NCBI RefSeq assembly: GCF_041903755.1
Contig: NZ_JBBWVE010000013.1
Span: forward strand, 1 to 64,000
Origin: Thiocapsa roseilacustris
GTDB lineage: Bacteria; Pseudomonadota; Gammaproteobacteria; Chromatiales; Chromatiaceae
Length of the DNA stretch: 64,000 nucleotides
Reading direction: 5' to 3'
This document shows positions 47,771 through 56,338 of this stretch, piece after piece. Position numbers and translations under genes: made by a program. Under the pieces are notes generated by a model. The model had not been told where the DNA came from, did no database searches, and worked only from the letters and a program-made list of their open reading frames with translations. The first letter of the stretch is position 1. Every line of letters starts with the position of its first letter.

Positions 47771-49984
47771 TCATCCTCCACGCGCATCCGCCTCGCGCGG
47801 CAGCAGCGACTCGGCATACATCGGGGCCACATCCACATACCGCCGCACGGTGTAATGGGCCGTGACCACGGCGAGCATCAACGGCAGAACGATCTCGTAA
47901 TCCATCGTCATCTCGAAGACCATCAGGATCGACATCAACGGGGCATGCGTCGTCGCCGCGAGCATCGCCCCCATGCCGACCACCGCGTAGGCACTCGACG
48001 GTCCAGTGCCGACCGGCAGGACCGCGTGGACCGCGGTACCGAAGAGCACGCCGAGCAGCGCACCGACGAAGAGCGTCGGCGTGAATGCCCCGCCGACGGC
48101 GCCCGAGCCATGCGTCGCCGCGGTCGCGATCATCTTCAGCACCATCACGGTCAGCAGCGCCTGCCAGACCCAGGGCTCGTGCAGCACCGTGTTCACGACG
48201 CTGTAACCATTGCCCCAGACCGCGGGCTCGTACATCGAGATGGCCCCGACGACGAGCCCGCCGAGCGCCATTCGCCCGGAGAGCGGCATCGGCAACCTGG
48301 CGAAGGCCCGATGGGAATGCCCCAACAGACCCAGAAAAATCGGCGCCATATGGCCCGCGACGATCCCCAGCAGCACATAGAGACCGAGCTCCCAGTCGCT
48401 CACCAGACTGAAGGCCGGGATCTCGTAGATGGGCGCGTACCCCATGATGTCGTGGACGGTGACGCTCGCGATGACCGCGGCGACGATCAGCGGGCCGATG
48501 TGCTGGATCGCGATGGAGCCCAGCACGATCTCCGCGACGAACAGGGTCGCCGCGATCGGTGCGTTGTAGGCCGCGGCCAGACCCGCCGCCGCCCCGGCCG
48601 CCACCAGCAGACGCATGCGATCACGCGGAAAGCGTGCGACCCGCCCGATGGTCGAGGCGACCATGGCGGAGAGCTGCACCATCGCACCCTCGCGCCCGAT
48701 GGAGCCACCCGAGGCTACCGTCACCAGCGACGAGGCCGACTTCACCAGACTCTGTCGGACACTGATCCAGCCGTCGCCGACCGCAACCGCCTCCATATAA
48801 TCGGTCGTCGTCCGCCCGCGCAGTCGCCCGCCGATCTGCTCCAGGATCAAGCCGGCGACCAAACCGCCGATCGCCGGCAGCAGCAGACGCTGCCATGGCG
48901 GCAAACCGAGCGCCATCTCGACCAGGCTGCCGCTGTGGCCGACCAGCAGCCATTCCAAACCATGGATCCCCTCGCGAAACACGACCGTGACCAGCGCACC
49001 GAGGAGTCCGGCCAGCGCCGCCAGCAGCAGAAAGACGAGATCGCCGTCCTTCAAGGCGAGCAGGAAAGGCAGACGGCGTGGCGGCAAGGCCGCTGCGTCG
49101 CCGGGCAGGCCGGCGCCCGCGACGGCCGCCATGCCGGATCGATCGAGCAGCGGCGCAGCAACGCGCGGCCTGCGTCGGACCAGCGACATCGCCAGCAACC
49201 CCAGCACCAGCGGAATCAGAACCCAAAACGACGCCAGCGGCCCCTCCGGCAAGTGCGGCGGCGGCTCACCGCCGACGACGCGGGTGGACTCGGCAAGCGG
49301 CAATCGCGCCGATCCAGCCTGATCCGGCGGCTCGGCTCCGACAGGATCCGACGGGCAGGGGCAGGTGTCGTCGCCGGTTCGGCGGGGCTCGATCGCGTGC
49401 ATCGGGTTTATCGTCGCCGTCGCAGGCACTTGTTCCGGCGCCTGTGTCGGTTGCGGAACCGCGGGAGAGCGATCGGATCCTGTCGGTGAGTGCGAAGGCG
49501 ACCGATCCGGCTCGTCGATCACATCCCTCGGTGTCGCCACGTCCGGCTGTCCAGGACCATCCACGGGCGCGGGCGACGACGACTCCGGCACAGGCTGCTC
49601 GACAACCGCCGAACACACCAACGCCCGTCCGCTGCGGCGATGCTCCGCCCACTCGCGCGCCTGACGCTCGATGCTCCGTCGGGCCGCCGCCGCATCCAGC
49701 GCACCCATGCGCTCCGCAGACGGCACCCGCAGCACTGCTCCGACACGCAGGACCCCGTTGACATTGCACGCGGGCGAGAAGGCGTCCGGGTTCGACTCCA
49801 GCAGGGCGATCATCACTTGATCGCGACTGAACCCCGCCTCGGCCGCGATCCGGTCCGCGATCCCCCAGAGACGATCGCCCGAACGGATCGAAACGACATC
49901 CTGAGCTGCCCCCGCCGACAGCGCCGAGGCGGCCAACCAGAGCGTCAACACCACAACCGACGCGCAGCGGACCCCGTCGGTCAT
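47771..49984 (-). CDS. FimV/LysM-like domain fused to a ClC chloride channel/antiporter
   Basis: A 737-residue protein with two unrelated parts. Residues 1-28 are a signal peptide. Residues about 30-95 (VVSIRSGDRLWGIADR, QVMIALLESNPDAFSP, LRVGAVLRVPS) match the FimV-type peptidoglycan-binding LysM domain. A ~150-residue Pro/Ser-rich linker and one membrane helix (SFWVLIPLVLGLLAMSLV) follow, as in FimV. From about residue 305 there is a complete ClC core: ASGGSIGREGAMVQL with the gating Glu, AAYNAPIAATLFVAE, GSGAVGGAFTPTLFVGA and MGAMLAATTHAPL. ClC proteins move chloride, often against protons. Its ATG overlaps the stop of the GNAT gene by 4 bp. Confidence 0.85.
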   Translation of the reverse strand: MTDGVRCASVVVLTLWLAASALSAGAAQDVVSIRSGDRLWGIADRIAAEAGFSRDQVMIALLESNPDAFSPACNVNGVLRVGAVLRVPSAERMGALDAAAARRSIERQAREWAEHRRSGRALVCSAVVEQPVPESSSPAPVDGPGQPDVATPRDVIDEPDRSPSHSPTGSDRSPAVPQPTQAPEQVPATATINPMHAIEPRRTGDDTCPCPSDPVGAEPPDQAGSARLPLAESTRVVGGEPPPHLPEGPLASFWVLIPLVLGLLAMSLVRRRPRVAAPLLDRSGMAAVAGAGLPGDAAALPPRRLPFLLALKDGDLVFLLLAALAGLLGALVTVVFREGIHGLEWLLVGHSGSLVEMALGLPPWQRLLLPAIGGLVAGLILEQIGGRLRGRTTTDYMEAVAVGDGWISVRQSLVKSASSLVTVASGGSIGREGAMVQLSAMVASTIGRVARFPRDRMRLLVAAGAAAGLAAAYNAPIAATLFVAEIVLGSIAIQHIGPLIVAAVIASVTVHDIMGYAPIYEIPAFSLVSDWELGLYVLLGIVAGHMAPIFLGLLGHSHRAFARLPMPLSGRMALGGLVVGAISMYEPAVWGNGYSVVNTVLHEPWVWQALLTVMVLKMIATAATHGSGAVGGAFTPTLFVGALLGVLFGTAVHAVLPVGTGPSSAYAVVGMGAMLAATTHAPLMSILMVFEMTMDYEIVLPLMLAVVTAHYTVRRYVDVAPMYAESLLPREADARGG

Positions 49985-50547
49985 TGCGAGCAACCGACAG
50001 AATCCGGCACCATCGAAAACATCCAGGCCGGAACCGAGACCCCGCCGACGACCAGCCGGTTGCGTGCCAACCCCTCGTAATGCGCACCCGCCTTGCGCGC
50101 AACGCCGACACTCGACACATTCCCCTCGGCAACGACGATCTCGATCCGCATCAACCCCAGATCCGCAAAGCCGAACCTCGCCATCGTGCGCACCGCGCGT
50201 GTCGCGATCCCTTCCCGCTGCCGCGACGCGCGCACCCAATACCCCAGGTTGCAGAGGTTGTGCTCGACGATGAAATGATTCAGACCGATGCCCCCGAGCA
50301 CCTCGCCGCCATCCACCGCGAAGATCCCCAGCTCCACCGCCGAGCAGGCCGCGAGCTCCGCTGCGCAGATCGCGAACCAGGAATGCGCCTCGCCGACACA
50401 GAAACCCTCGTGGCACCAGGACATCCAGCGCCCGACCGAGCTTGCGGATTCGCGCGCAGCGCAGGCGAATTCCTCTGCGTCGGCAGGGACGAACGGCCTC
50501 AGACAGACCCCCTCGCCTCTCAGCGGCTCCAGCAACTCTCCGAGCAT
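49981..50547 (-). CDS. GNAT-family N-acetyltransferase (RimJ/RimL-like)
   Basis: A 188-residue acetyltransferase. VCLRPFVPADAEEFACA opens the fold, LGGIGLNHFIVEHNLCNLGYW is the beta4 region, and REGIATRAVRTMARFGF is the acetyl-CoA pyrophosphate loop (usually Q/RxxGxG/A). The LGLMRIEIVVAEGNVSS and SVGVARKAGAHYEGLAR block is characteristic of RimJ/RimL/SpeG-like enzymes that acetylate protein N-termini or small amines. Its stop overlaps the ClC fusion gene. Degraded copies of its C-terminal part lie at 51480-51650 and 52084-52250. Confidence 0.88.
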   Translation of the reverse strand: MLGELLEPLRGEGVCLRPFVPADAEEFACAARESASSVGRWMSWCHEGFCVGEAHSWFAICAAELAACSAVELGIFAVDGGEVLGGIGLNHFIVEHNLCNLGYWVRASRQREGIATRAVRTMARFGFADLGLMRIEIVVAEGNVSSVGVARKAGAHYEGLARNRLVVGGVSVPAWMFSMVPDSVGCSQ

Positions 50548-51092
50548 CGATGCCTCCCGTGACGGGTGAAGGATCACGCGCTCAAGTCTACGCGGTTCGG
50601 GGCAACGCCCTACTGTTCGTGTTCGAGGAAGAGACGGAGCCTAAGCGCTTCTCTCTCCAATTGGATTTTAGGAAAGGTTCACTCATAAGTTAAACGAGTC
50701 CATTAGGGAATGCTTGTCGCGTCGTTGTCGTTGTCGTTGTCGTTGTCGGGGTTATCGTAGCGCCCTGGGTGCTCTCGCACGCCGAATTGCATCGTTTCTA
50801 CGACAACGACAAACGACTCTACTCGTTGTTTACCTTATTTCTGACTCGTTCCTTATCGACATCTACGTCGCACTGGATGAGAATGAACGCATTCTATACA
50901 CAAAACGGAACGCCCAAGAGGCGGCCGACATGAGCGGATTTGCCCAGCGCTTCATCGCCATATCCGACATCGGCGACCCAACGAGCGACGCACGTCGGAT
51001 CGCCCTGTCATCAGGATGCACCGGTTGAGCCGGGGTGCGTCGGCGCCCAGAGGGTGCATGCGTTCTCCCGGACCATTTGATGGAGGAATCCA
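50548..51092. other. Intergenic region with GTCGTT repeats and acetyltransferase debris
   Basis: Contains the hexamer tract and inverted repeat at 50721-50817 and, at 50950-51030, a segment resembling 52076-52146 (ATCGGNGACCC, GACGCACG, GATGCACCGGTTGAG), i.e. the 3' flank of an acetyltransferase fragment. No intact gene. Confidence 0.45.
50721..50817. repeat. GTCGTT hexamer tract with inverted partner
   Basis: GTCGTT is repeated four times (50721-50747 with a partial unit); CTACGACAACGACAAACGAC at 50799 is the inverse complement type. Related to the longer perfect element at 63746-63809. Confidence 0.7.
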
Positions 51093-51404
51093 GTGGCATC
51101 GAACCATTGGAAAGCGATTGTTGCCGCGTGGCACAAGCTGACCGCAGAGGAACAACGTCGGATTCGGCTGAGCCAAATCCCGCGCAAGGTGGCGCGGAGC
51201 ATGGCATTCGAGGGCGAGCCCGTCGACGAGAAGATGCTGGAGGAGTTCCTGCATCGATCGAGAGATCGCTCGCCCGAGAGAAACGGAACATTTCGAGATA
51301 TTTCAGGGACTGCTGACCGCAACGCGGTGAGCCTCAACCATGAAGACGCCAGATTGATCGGCTCATTGACCAAGGACGAGGAGCAGCAGAACGATGACGA
51401 CTAA
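51093..51404 (+). CDS. Small conserved-looking hypothetical protein
   Basis: A 103-residue soluble protein with a GTG start preceded by GGAGGA at 51082-51087, ideal spacing. It begins ASNHWKAIVAAWHKLTAEEQ and has RLSQIPRKVARSMAFEGEP, mostly helical and charged, ending in an acidic tail. No membrane segment. I do not recognise a domain. Its good ribosome site argues that it is real despite lying in decayed surroundings. Confidence 0.6.
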   Translation: MASNHWKAIVAAWHKLTAEEQRRIRLSQIPRKVARSMAFEGEPVDEKMLEEFLHRSRDRSPERNGTFRDISGTADRNAVSLNHEDARLIGSLTKDEEQQNDDD

Positions 51405-51479
51405 GGTGTTCTCCGGGAAAGGATCTCCCTGCCAAGGGGCGAATTCATTCGCCCCTACAGGTCTGCCGGGCATGTGCAT

Positions 51480-51650
51480 CCCGGAACGTCTGCAGATTGG
51501 CGCCAACACCTCGTACTGTGCGAGCGCCTTGCGGACAACGCCGGCACGTGGCGCATACCCTTCCGTCTGCCCCGATGCGCCCATCCGATATTCCGGGCTG
51601 CAGGCCGAGATTCGTGAGGCCATAGCGTTCCATTCGGCAGGGCTGCTGGA
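51480..51650 (-). pseudogene. Acetyltransferase gene fragment
   Basis: The minus strand reads, in changing frames, MERYGLTNLGLQP and VVRKALAQYEVLAPICRR, corresponding to MARFGFADLGLMR and VARKAGAHYEGLARNRL of the intact GNAT protein at 49981-50547. At the DNA level 51490-51545 aligns with 50057-50112. Frameshifts make it non-functional. Confidence 0.5.
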
Positions 51651-51714
51651 ATATGGTGCCCTGCCGCGTCTAGCCCTTCATCAATGTTCGGAGCATACCC
51701 GGAGGCACTCATCC

Positions 51715-52038
51715 TTGAGAATTTTATCGATCCGCGATCTGCGGGAGCATGCCGATAATCTAGTCCGCGAAGCCAAATCCGGGCGTCTGTTCGTCGTGAC
51801 CAAGCACGGAGAGCCGATCTTCATTGCGGTCCCTTTCGATGAGTCGCTCCTTTGTGGCGGACTGGCGATAAGACTTGCGACGCGCCTGTTCGACGAGGAA
51901 ACGATCTCCCTCGGACAAGCAGCACGACTCGCAGGGATGGATGTGGCCGAGTTTATGGAGCTCCTGAGCTGCCTGAAGCTCCCCGTCGCCCGTCCGGGCC
52001 GCGGCGAATTGGAGCAGGAGATTGAAACCTTCAGCTGA
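51715..52038 (+). CDS. Phd-UPF0175 fusion antitoxin, orphan
   Basis: A 107-residue protein starting at TTG 51715, supported by GGAGG at 51701-51705 (9-base spacing). Residues 1-40 are a Phd/YefM-like dimerisation and operator-binding domain (IRDLREHADNLVREAKSG, VTKHGEPIFIAVPFDE); residues 60-105 are the UPF0175 helix-turn-helix (ISLGQAARLAGMDVAEFMELL). UPF0175 antitoxins usually precede a PIN-like DUF3368 toxin, but none follows; the next 340 bases are debris. Confidence 0.72.
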   Translation: MRILSIRDLREHADNLVREAKSGRLFVVTKHGEPIFIAVPFDESLLCGGLAIRLATRLFDEETISLGQAARLAGMDVAEFMELLSCLKLPVARPGRGELEQEIETFS

Positions 52039-52083
52039 AGAGATCGGCGCGGATACAGATCCATTGATCGACCTGTCCCGCAT

Positions 52084-52250
52084 CGGGGACCCACCGGGCG
52101 ACGCACGCCGGATCCCCCGTCATCGCGATGCACCGGTTGAGTCAGGCGCCTTCGATAAGATCCGAGCCGGAACTGCATGTGCCATCTCGGCTTCGTCAGG
52201 TACCATCGACCGACCGCACGGGGCCTTTCGACAACATCGACCCACATGGG
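52084..52250 (-). pseudogene. Second acetyltransferase gene fragment
   Basis: The minus strand frame AVPARILSKAPDSTGAS lines up with SVPAWMFSMVPDSVGCS, the last residues of the intact GNAT protein; at the DNA level 52140-52175 resembles 49995-50030. The sequence after its stop resembles the start of the next gene in the intact locus. Non-functional. Confidence 0.5.
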
Positions 52251-52310
52251 TCGTACGCCGCCCCTGCCCGAGACCTACTACCGTTCCGGAAAAAAGGACA
52301 ATTGACGCGG

Positions 52311-52331
52311 CAGGCTCACGAAATGAGCCTG
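52311..52331. terminator. Short hairpin before cas3 remnant
   Basis: CAGGCTCA and TGAGCCTG (52313-52333 region) pair around CGAAA. There is no T-run, so termination is uncertain; it could equally be a decayed repeat. Confidence 0.25.
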
Positions 52332-52375
52332 TGCAGGGGTAATCTGACCCGGCGTAACAGTAGGGAGTGCTGCCG

Positions 52376-53070
52376 ATGGAATCCTCAGACACCTATTTTC
52401 GGTATTGGGGGAAAGCGGACCGGCATTTCGACGGAGAGCCGAAGTGGCATCCCCTGGTCTACCACTGTCTGGACGTGGCCGCCTGCGGACAAGTGCTTCT
52501 GCGGCATCAGCCGGCTTGGCTGGAAAAAATGGCCGTCCTGTCCGGCATCGACCCCGGCGTCCTGTCGCAGTGCCTCACGTTTCTCCTCGCCATCCATGAC
52601 ATCGGTAAATTCGGGGAATGACGGCCTCAAAGCAAGCGTCTTGCACCATTTTCCCGCTGATCCCGTGCGGCATGACGCGGAACAGTTTGCCCTTGAGATG
52701 CGTCGGCTATTTCTTCCGGAGGATTGGGCGTTCCCGGCGCGCTCCGACAATGCGGTCGATCGATCCGCTAACGGATGAAGCCGCCGTCTTTCAACGATTG
52801 GAAGCGACCATCCAGGGCGGCGGTTGCGCGGTCTGGGTGGGCAACACCGTGGCGGATGCGATGGCCGCCTGGCAGACCTGGAACGCCAACCATCCCGACG
52901 CCCAGGCCACCCTGTTTCATGCCCGCTTTGCGCTCGGCGATCGGCTGGAAATCGCCGAGACGATCAAGCACCGCTTCGGACCAGACAGCTCAGCCGCGAC
53001 CCGAGGTGGCCGATTGGTCGTTGCCACGCAGGTGTTCGAGCAATCGTTCGCCGACAGCCGTGCTTCGGCT
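52376..53070 (+). pseudogene. cas3: Collapsed type I-E cas3
   Basis: From the ATG at 52376 the frame reads SDTYFRYWGKADRHF, WHPLVYHCLDVAACG and AIHDIGKFGE then stop: the N-terminal HD nuclease of Cas3, including the HD pair. In another frame 52745-53050 gives the helicase C-terminal lobe (VWVGNTVADAMAAW, ATLFHARFALGDRLE, RLVVATQVFEQS). The intervening 400-500 residues with the ATPase motifs are absent, as is everything after EQS. No other cas gene and no CRISPR array is visible. This is a dead remnant. Confidence 0.8.
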
Positions 53071-53219
53071 GCCGCGATGTGCTCGGCTTGCTCCAAATCA
53101 CACCGCATACCCTGCGGCACAATCCGGGGTGGCGAATAATGCCGGGGGGTCTTGGCCTCCTACTGTGAGTTCTTTCTCGATCAGCAGGTTACTGCCGAGC
53201 CCGGTAACTTCTCAAAAAC

Positions 53220-53722
53220 TCATGGCGTCGCCGAAGCGGCCAGCGCCCGCTCGCGCTTGAGGGTGCGGTCGAGGGTGGTATCGGCGGTGCGCTGGGTGAA
53301 GATCGCATCGAAGCGCGCCTCCAGCGTGGGGCGCAGGGCCGGATCGGGGTTGCGGAGATAGGCTTTGAGGTCGGCAAAGAGAGCCCAAATCTCGCCGGGC
53401 ACCCGCGCCTGGTCGGCACGCTGGTGGTCGTTGAGGGGGATGAGCTTGTGCACCAGCCGTTCGGCGTGTACCCGACACAGGGCACGCAGCAGGATCGCGA
53501 ACTGCCCGGGGTCTGCCACACGTCCAGACGACAGCGGGTGTTGTGCGGGGTGAAGCGCAGTTCCTGAACGATGAAGTCCGCGACCTCGTCGCGCAACTGC
53601 CCGATGAGCTCGGCCTGCCGGCGCTGTTCGTCAAGCAGCTGCTCGATCCGCCCCAGCAACGACTCGACCAGCGGCGTACGCTCTGCTTCGCCAATCACCG
53701 GCAGTGGATTCGGGTCGGTCAT
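53220..53722 (-). pseudogene. Truncated IS66-like transposase
   Basis: The minus strand starts MTDPNPLPVIGEAERTPLV then SLLGRIEQLLDEQRRQ, the N-terminal coiled coil of IS66 TnpC, jumps to DFIVQELRFTPHNTRC, and after a frame change continues CRVHAERLVHKLIPLND and EIWALFADLKAYLRNPD. The C-terminal part with the last catalytic residue is absent and at least one frameshift is present. A dead insertion-sequence remnant next to the cas3 remnant. Confidence 0.65.
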
Positions 53723-53908
53723 GCTCGACAGGTGATGATGTCAGGAGTCGAATTGCGTGCTGTACGGTAGCTTATTGTCGTAGCTTACTGGAACTGTTGC
53801 CACTACATTTTGAGAAGTTACCGGTCACGAAATCGTCAGATTTTCCGGTTAGATTCGAGGAGCGCCAGTGCAGTCCCGACCCGATCGAACCCTGACGGAG
53901 AAGTGACC

Positions 53909-54574
53909 ATGTCGAATTTCAACCTGTTGTTGGACAAGAAACGCGAGGCTTTGAAGGCGGGCATCCTCGCCCTCGGCGAGCAGGTCCGAGAGGCCCTGCA
54001 GCGCTCGCTCGACGTCCTGCGTCGACATGACCTCGATTTGGCACGCAGGATTGTTTCCGGGGATGCCGAGATTAATCACGAGCGCCGTGTACTCGAGCAG
54101 CAGGCGCTCGTCGTGTTGGCGGCCTACCGACCGGCAGGATCGGATCTACGCTTGATCGGCGCATCTTTGGAGATGATCTCGGAGATGGAGCGGATCGCCG
54201 ATTATGCCGCCGACATCGCGCGTATTCTGGTGCGCTGCGAGCCTCGCTCGCTTCCCAGGGGGCCGGTGGAGCTATGTGTGGATCTCGGCGACGCGGCGAC
54301 TGCGATGTTCGTCGCGGCGATGAACGCCTATGCTCTTGACGCCGATGAGGCGATGGCACGCGCCGCCGCCGCGCGCGACGCTGCGATCGACAGCGCGGAA
54401 CGGGTTCTGATCGAAGAGATCCTCGCCTGGATTCGAACCAACCCGGAGGACGCGCGAGTCGGCGTTTCGCTCCTGTCGATCGCCCACAACTACGAGCGGG
54501 TTGCGGATCGGGCAACCAATCTCGCCGAGCGTGTCGTCTTCATCGCGACAGGCCACACACCGGATCTCGATTGA
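53909..54574 (+). CDS. phoU: PhoU-family phosphate regulator
   Basis: A 221-residue PhoU protein with two three-helix-bundle repeats. The metal-binding motifs E-x3-D-x3(-D/N) appear as EMERIADYAADIAR (first bundle) and HNYERVADRATNLAERV (second). It modulates phosphate transport through the PhoR/Pst system. The ATG at 53909 follows CGGAGAAG. No pst or pho genes adjoin, so this may be a stand-alone PhoU-like protein, perhaps linked to the Na/Pi type of transport. Confidence 0.87.
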   Translation: MSNFNLLLDKKREALKAGILALGEQVREALQRSLDVLRRHDLDLARRIVSGDAEINHERRVLEQQALVVLAAYRPAGSDLRLIGASLEMISEMERIADYAADIARILVRCEPRSLPRGPVELCVDLGDAATAMFVAAMNAYALDADEAMARAAAARDAAIDSAERVLIEEILAWIRTNPEDARVGVSLLSIAHNYERVADRATNLAERVVFIATGHTPDLD

Positions 54575-54670
54575 TCTGCGATCGGGAGGAATCGACGTAT
54601 GCCAATCGCTCGTTCGGATGGTAGAGTTCGCTCGGTATAACGGATGGAGCAAACGGCCCGAGCCTTACCC

Positions 54671-55138
54671 ATGATCGACTGGACCTTTACCCCCGCCTCC
54701 CTTTGGATCCTGGTCGGTGTCCTGCTGATCTTGTCCGAGCTCGCGCTGCCCGGCGTGATTGCCGTGTTCTTCGGTATCGCAGCACTGCTGGTCGGACTGC
54801 TGCTGTTTCTTGATGTCCCGATCGCTCCGCCCGCTCAGATCCTGCTCTTCGGTGTGCTGGGCGCCGGGCTTTTGTTGCTCGCGCGTCATCGCCTCAAGCC
54901 CTGGTTCCGGGGGCAGGTGGAGACCGGCGGGAGCGGCAGCGAGGTGCTGCCCGACGGCACGCAAGCACGGGCGCAGACCGATTTCGCGCAGGGCGCGGGT
55001 CTCGTGACCCTCAATGGTGTTCGATGGAATGCCGAGTCGGTGGATCCTATCCGTGCGGGCGACCCGGTCTGGCTCACCGGCCGGCGAGGACTTGTCCTGC
55101 ACGTCAGCGCAAAGCCTCCGAGCACGACCGAGCCCTGA
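54671..55138 (+). CDS. nfeD: NfeD-family membrane protein
   Basis: A 155-residue NfeD-like protein of the short class. Two to three membrane helices occupy residues 10-70 (SLWILVGVLLILSELALPG, IAVFFGIAALLVGLLLFL, ILLFGVLGAGLLLLA), followed by a soluble OB-fold (ALVTLNGVRWNAESVD type, residues 95-150). NfeD proteins pair with SPFH proteins to organise membrane microdomains; the SPFH gene follows 120 bp downstream. Confidence 0.88.
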   Translation: MIDWTFTPASLWILVGVLLILSELALPGVIAVFFGIAALLVGLLLFLDVPIAPPAQILLFGVLGAGLLLLARHRLKPWFRGQVETGGSGSEVLPDGTQARAQTDFAQGAGLVTLNGVRWNAESVDPIRAGDPVWLTGRRGLVLHVSAKPPSTTEP

Positions 55139-55258
55139 GTCTAGGAGTGAGGCGCGTCGTTACGGCGAGGTCGGTCTTCCTGTCTCGTCGAAATAGCGCC
55201 GACAGACGCTTCGCAGTATCCGCGAGCGCGGCTTGCGGTTTAGAGGAGAAACGGCACG

Positions 55259-56212
55259 ATGGACGACATGTACTTCAGCATCAGCACCCTGATCTCGCTC
55301 GTCGCGGTGGCGGTGATCGTGATCGCGTTGGCCAAGACGGCACAGATCGTCCCCCAGCGCTCGGCTTATATCATCGAGCGTTTGGGGCGCTATTCGCGCA
55401 CCCTGGATGCTGGATTCCATATCCTGATCCCCTTCGTCGATCGGGTCGCCTACCGGCACACCCTGAAGGAGGAGGCGCTCGATGTCCCCAAGCAGCAGTG
55501 CATCACCAAGGACAACATCGCCGTAAGCGTGGACGGGGTCCTCTACCTTCAGGTGATCGACCCCCAGTCGGCGAGCTACGGCATCACGGACTATCGATTC
55601 GCATCCATGAGCCTGGCGCAGACAACGCTGCGCTCCATCATCGGTCAGATCGAGCTGGACCGAACCTTCGAGGAACGCAGCAGGTTGAACGTAGAGGTCG
55701 TCAGCGCCCTCGACGAGGCCGCGCAGCCCTGGGGCGTGAAGGTCATGCGCTACGAGATCGCGGACATCGTGATGCCGGGCACCATTACCGACGCACTTGA
55801 GCAGCAGATGCGTGCCGAGCGCGAGCGCCGGGCGGTGGTGGCCCGCTCGGAAGGCGAGCGTCAAGAGAAGATCAATATCTCCGAGGGCCAGAAGATCCAG
55901 GTCATCAATCTCTCGGAAGCCGAAAAGGAGAAGCAGATCAACGAGGCCGAGGGCAAGGCGCGTGAGATTCAGATGCTCGCCGAGGCGACCGCGATCGGGA
56001 TCGAACGGATCGCCGCCGCGATCGAGAAGCCCGGCGGGAAGGATGCCGTGAGTCTGCGCATCGCCGAGCAGTACGTACGCGAGTTCGGACGCATCGCCCA
56101 GTCCGGGACCACCCTGATCTTGCCGGCGGAGCTCAGCAATATCGGTGCAGCAGTGGCGGGATTGGCCAAAACACTCCAGACAGTGGATACCGCCGAGGCG
56201 CGTCGGCTCTGA
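55259..56212 (+). CDS. qmcA: SPFH/stomatin-like membrane protease modulator
   Basis: A 317-residue QmcA/stomatin homologue. One N-terminal membrane helix (LISLVAVAVIVIALA) is followed by the SPFH domain (VPQRSAYIIERLGRYSRTL to EIADIVMPGTI) and a long coiled coil (EQQMRAERERRAVVARSEGERQ onward). SPFH oligomers form membrane cages and regulate FtsH protease. Partner gene nfeD lies upstream in the same direction. Confidence 0.93.
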   Translation: MDDMYFSISTLISLVAVAVIVIALAKTAQIVPQRSAYIIERLGRYSRTLDAGFHILIPFVDRVAYRHTLKEEALDVPKQQCITKDNIAVSVDGVLYLQVIDPQSASYGITDYRFASMSLAQTTLRSIIGQIELDRTFEERSRLNVEVVSALDEAAQPWGVKVMRYEIADIVMPGTITDALEQQMRAERERRAVVARSEGERQEKINISEGQKIQVINLSEAEKEKQINEAEGKAREIQMLAEATAIGIERIAAAIEKPGGKDAVSLRIAEQYVREFGRIAQSGTTLILPAELSNIGAAVAGLAKTLQTVDTAEARRL

Positions 56213-56338
56213 AGGTGGGGGCGATGATGGCAGAGATTGGCTGAGCTGGGTGTGACCCGAGCCAGTCCCGGTATCGGCTCCCGAAAATCCGCACCTCAGT
56301 CTCGTGCCCTGGGTTTCCGGTAGAGCCCCGGTGCAAGG

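Noticed and set aside
47564..49489. 641-codon + strand ORF
   Set aside because: Antisense to the ClC fusion gene, Arg/His/Gln-rich shadow.
50714..51028. 104-codon + strand ORF starting in RCRCRCRC
   Set aside because: Begins in the GTCGTT repeat and ends in acetyltransferase debris; no ribosome site.
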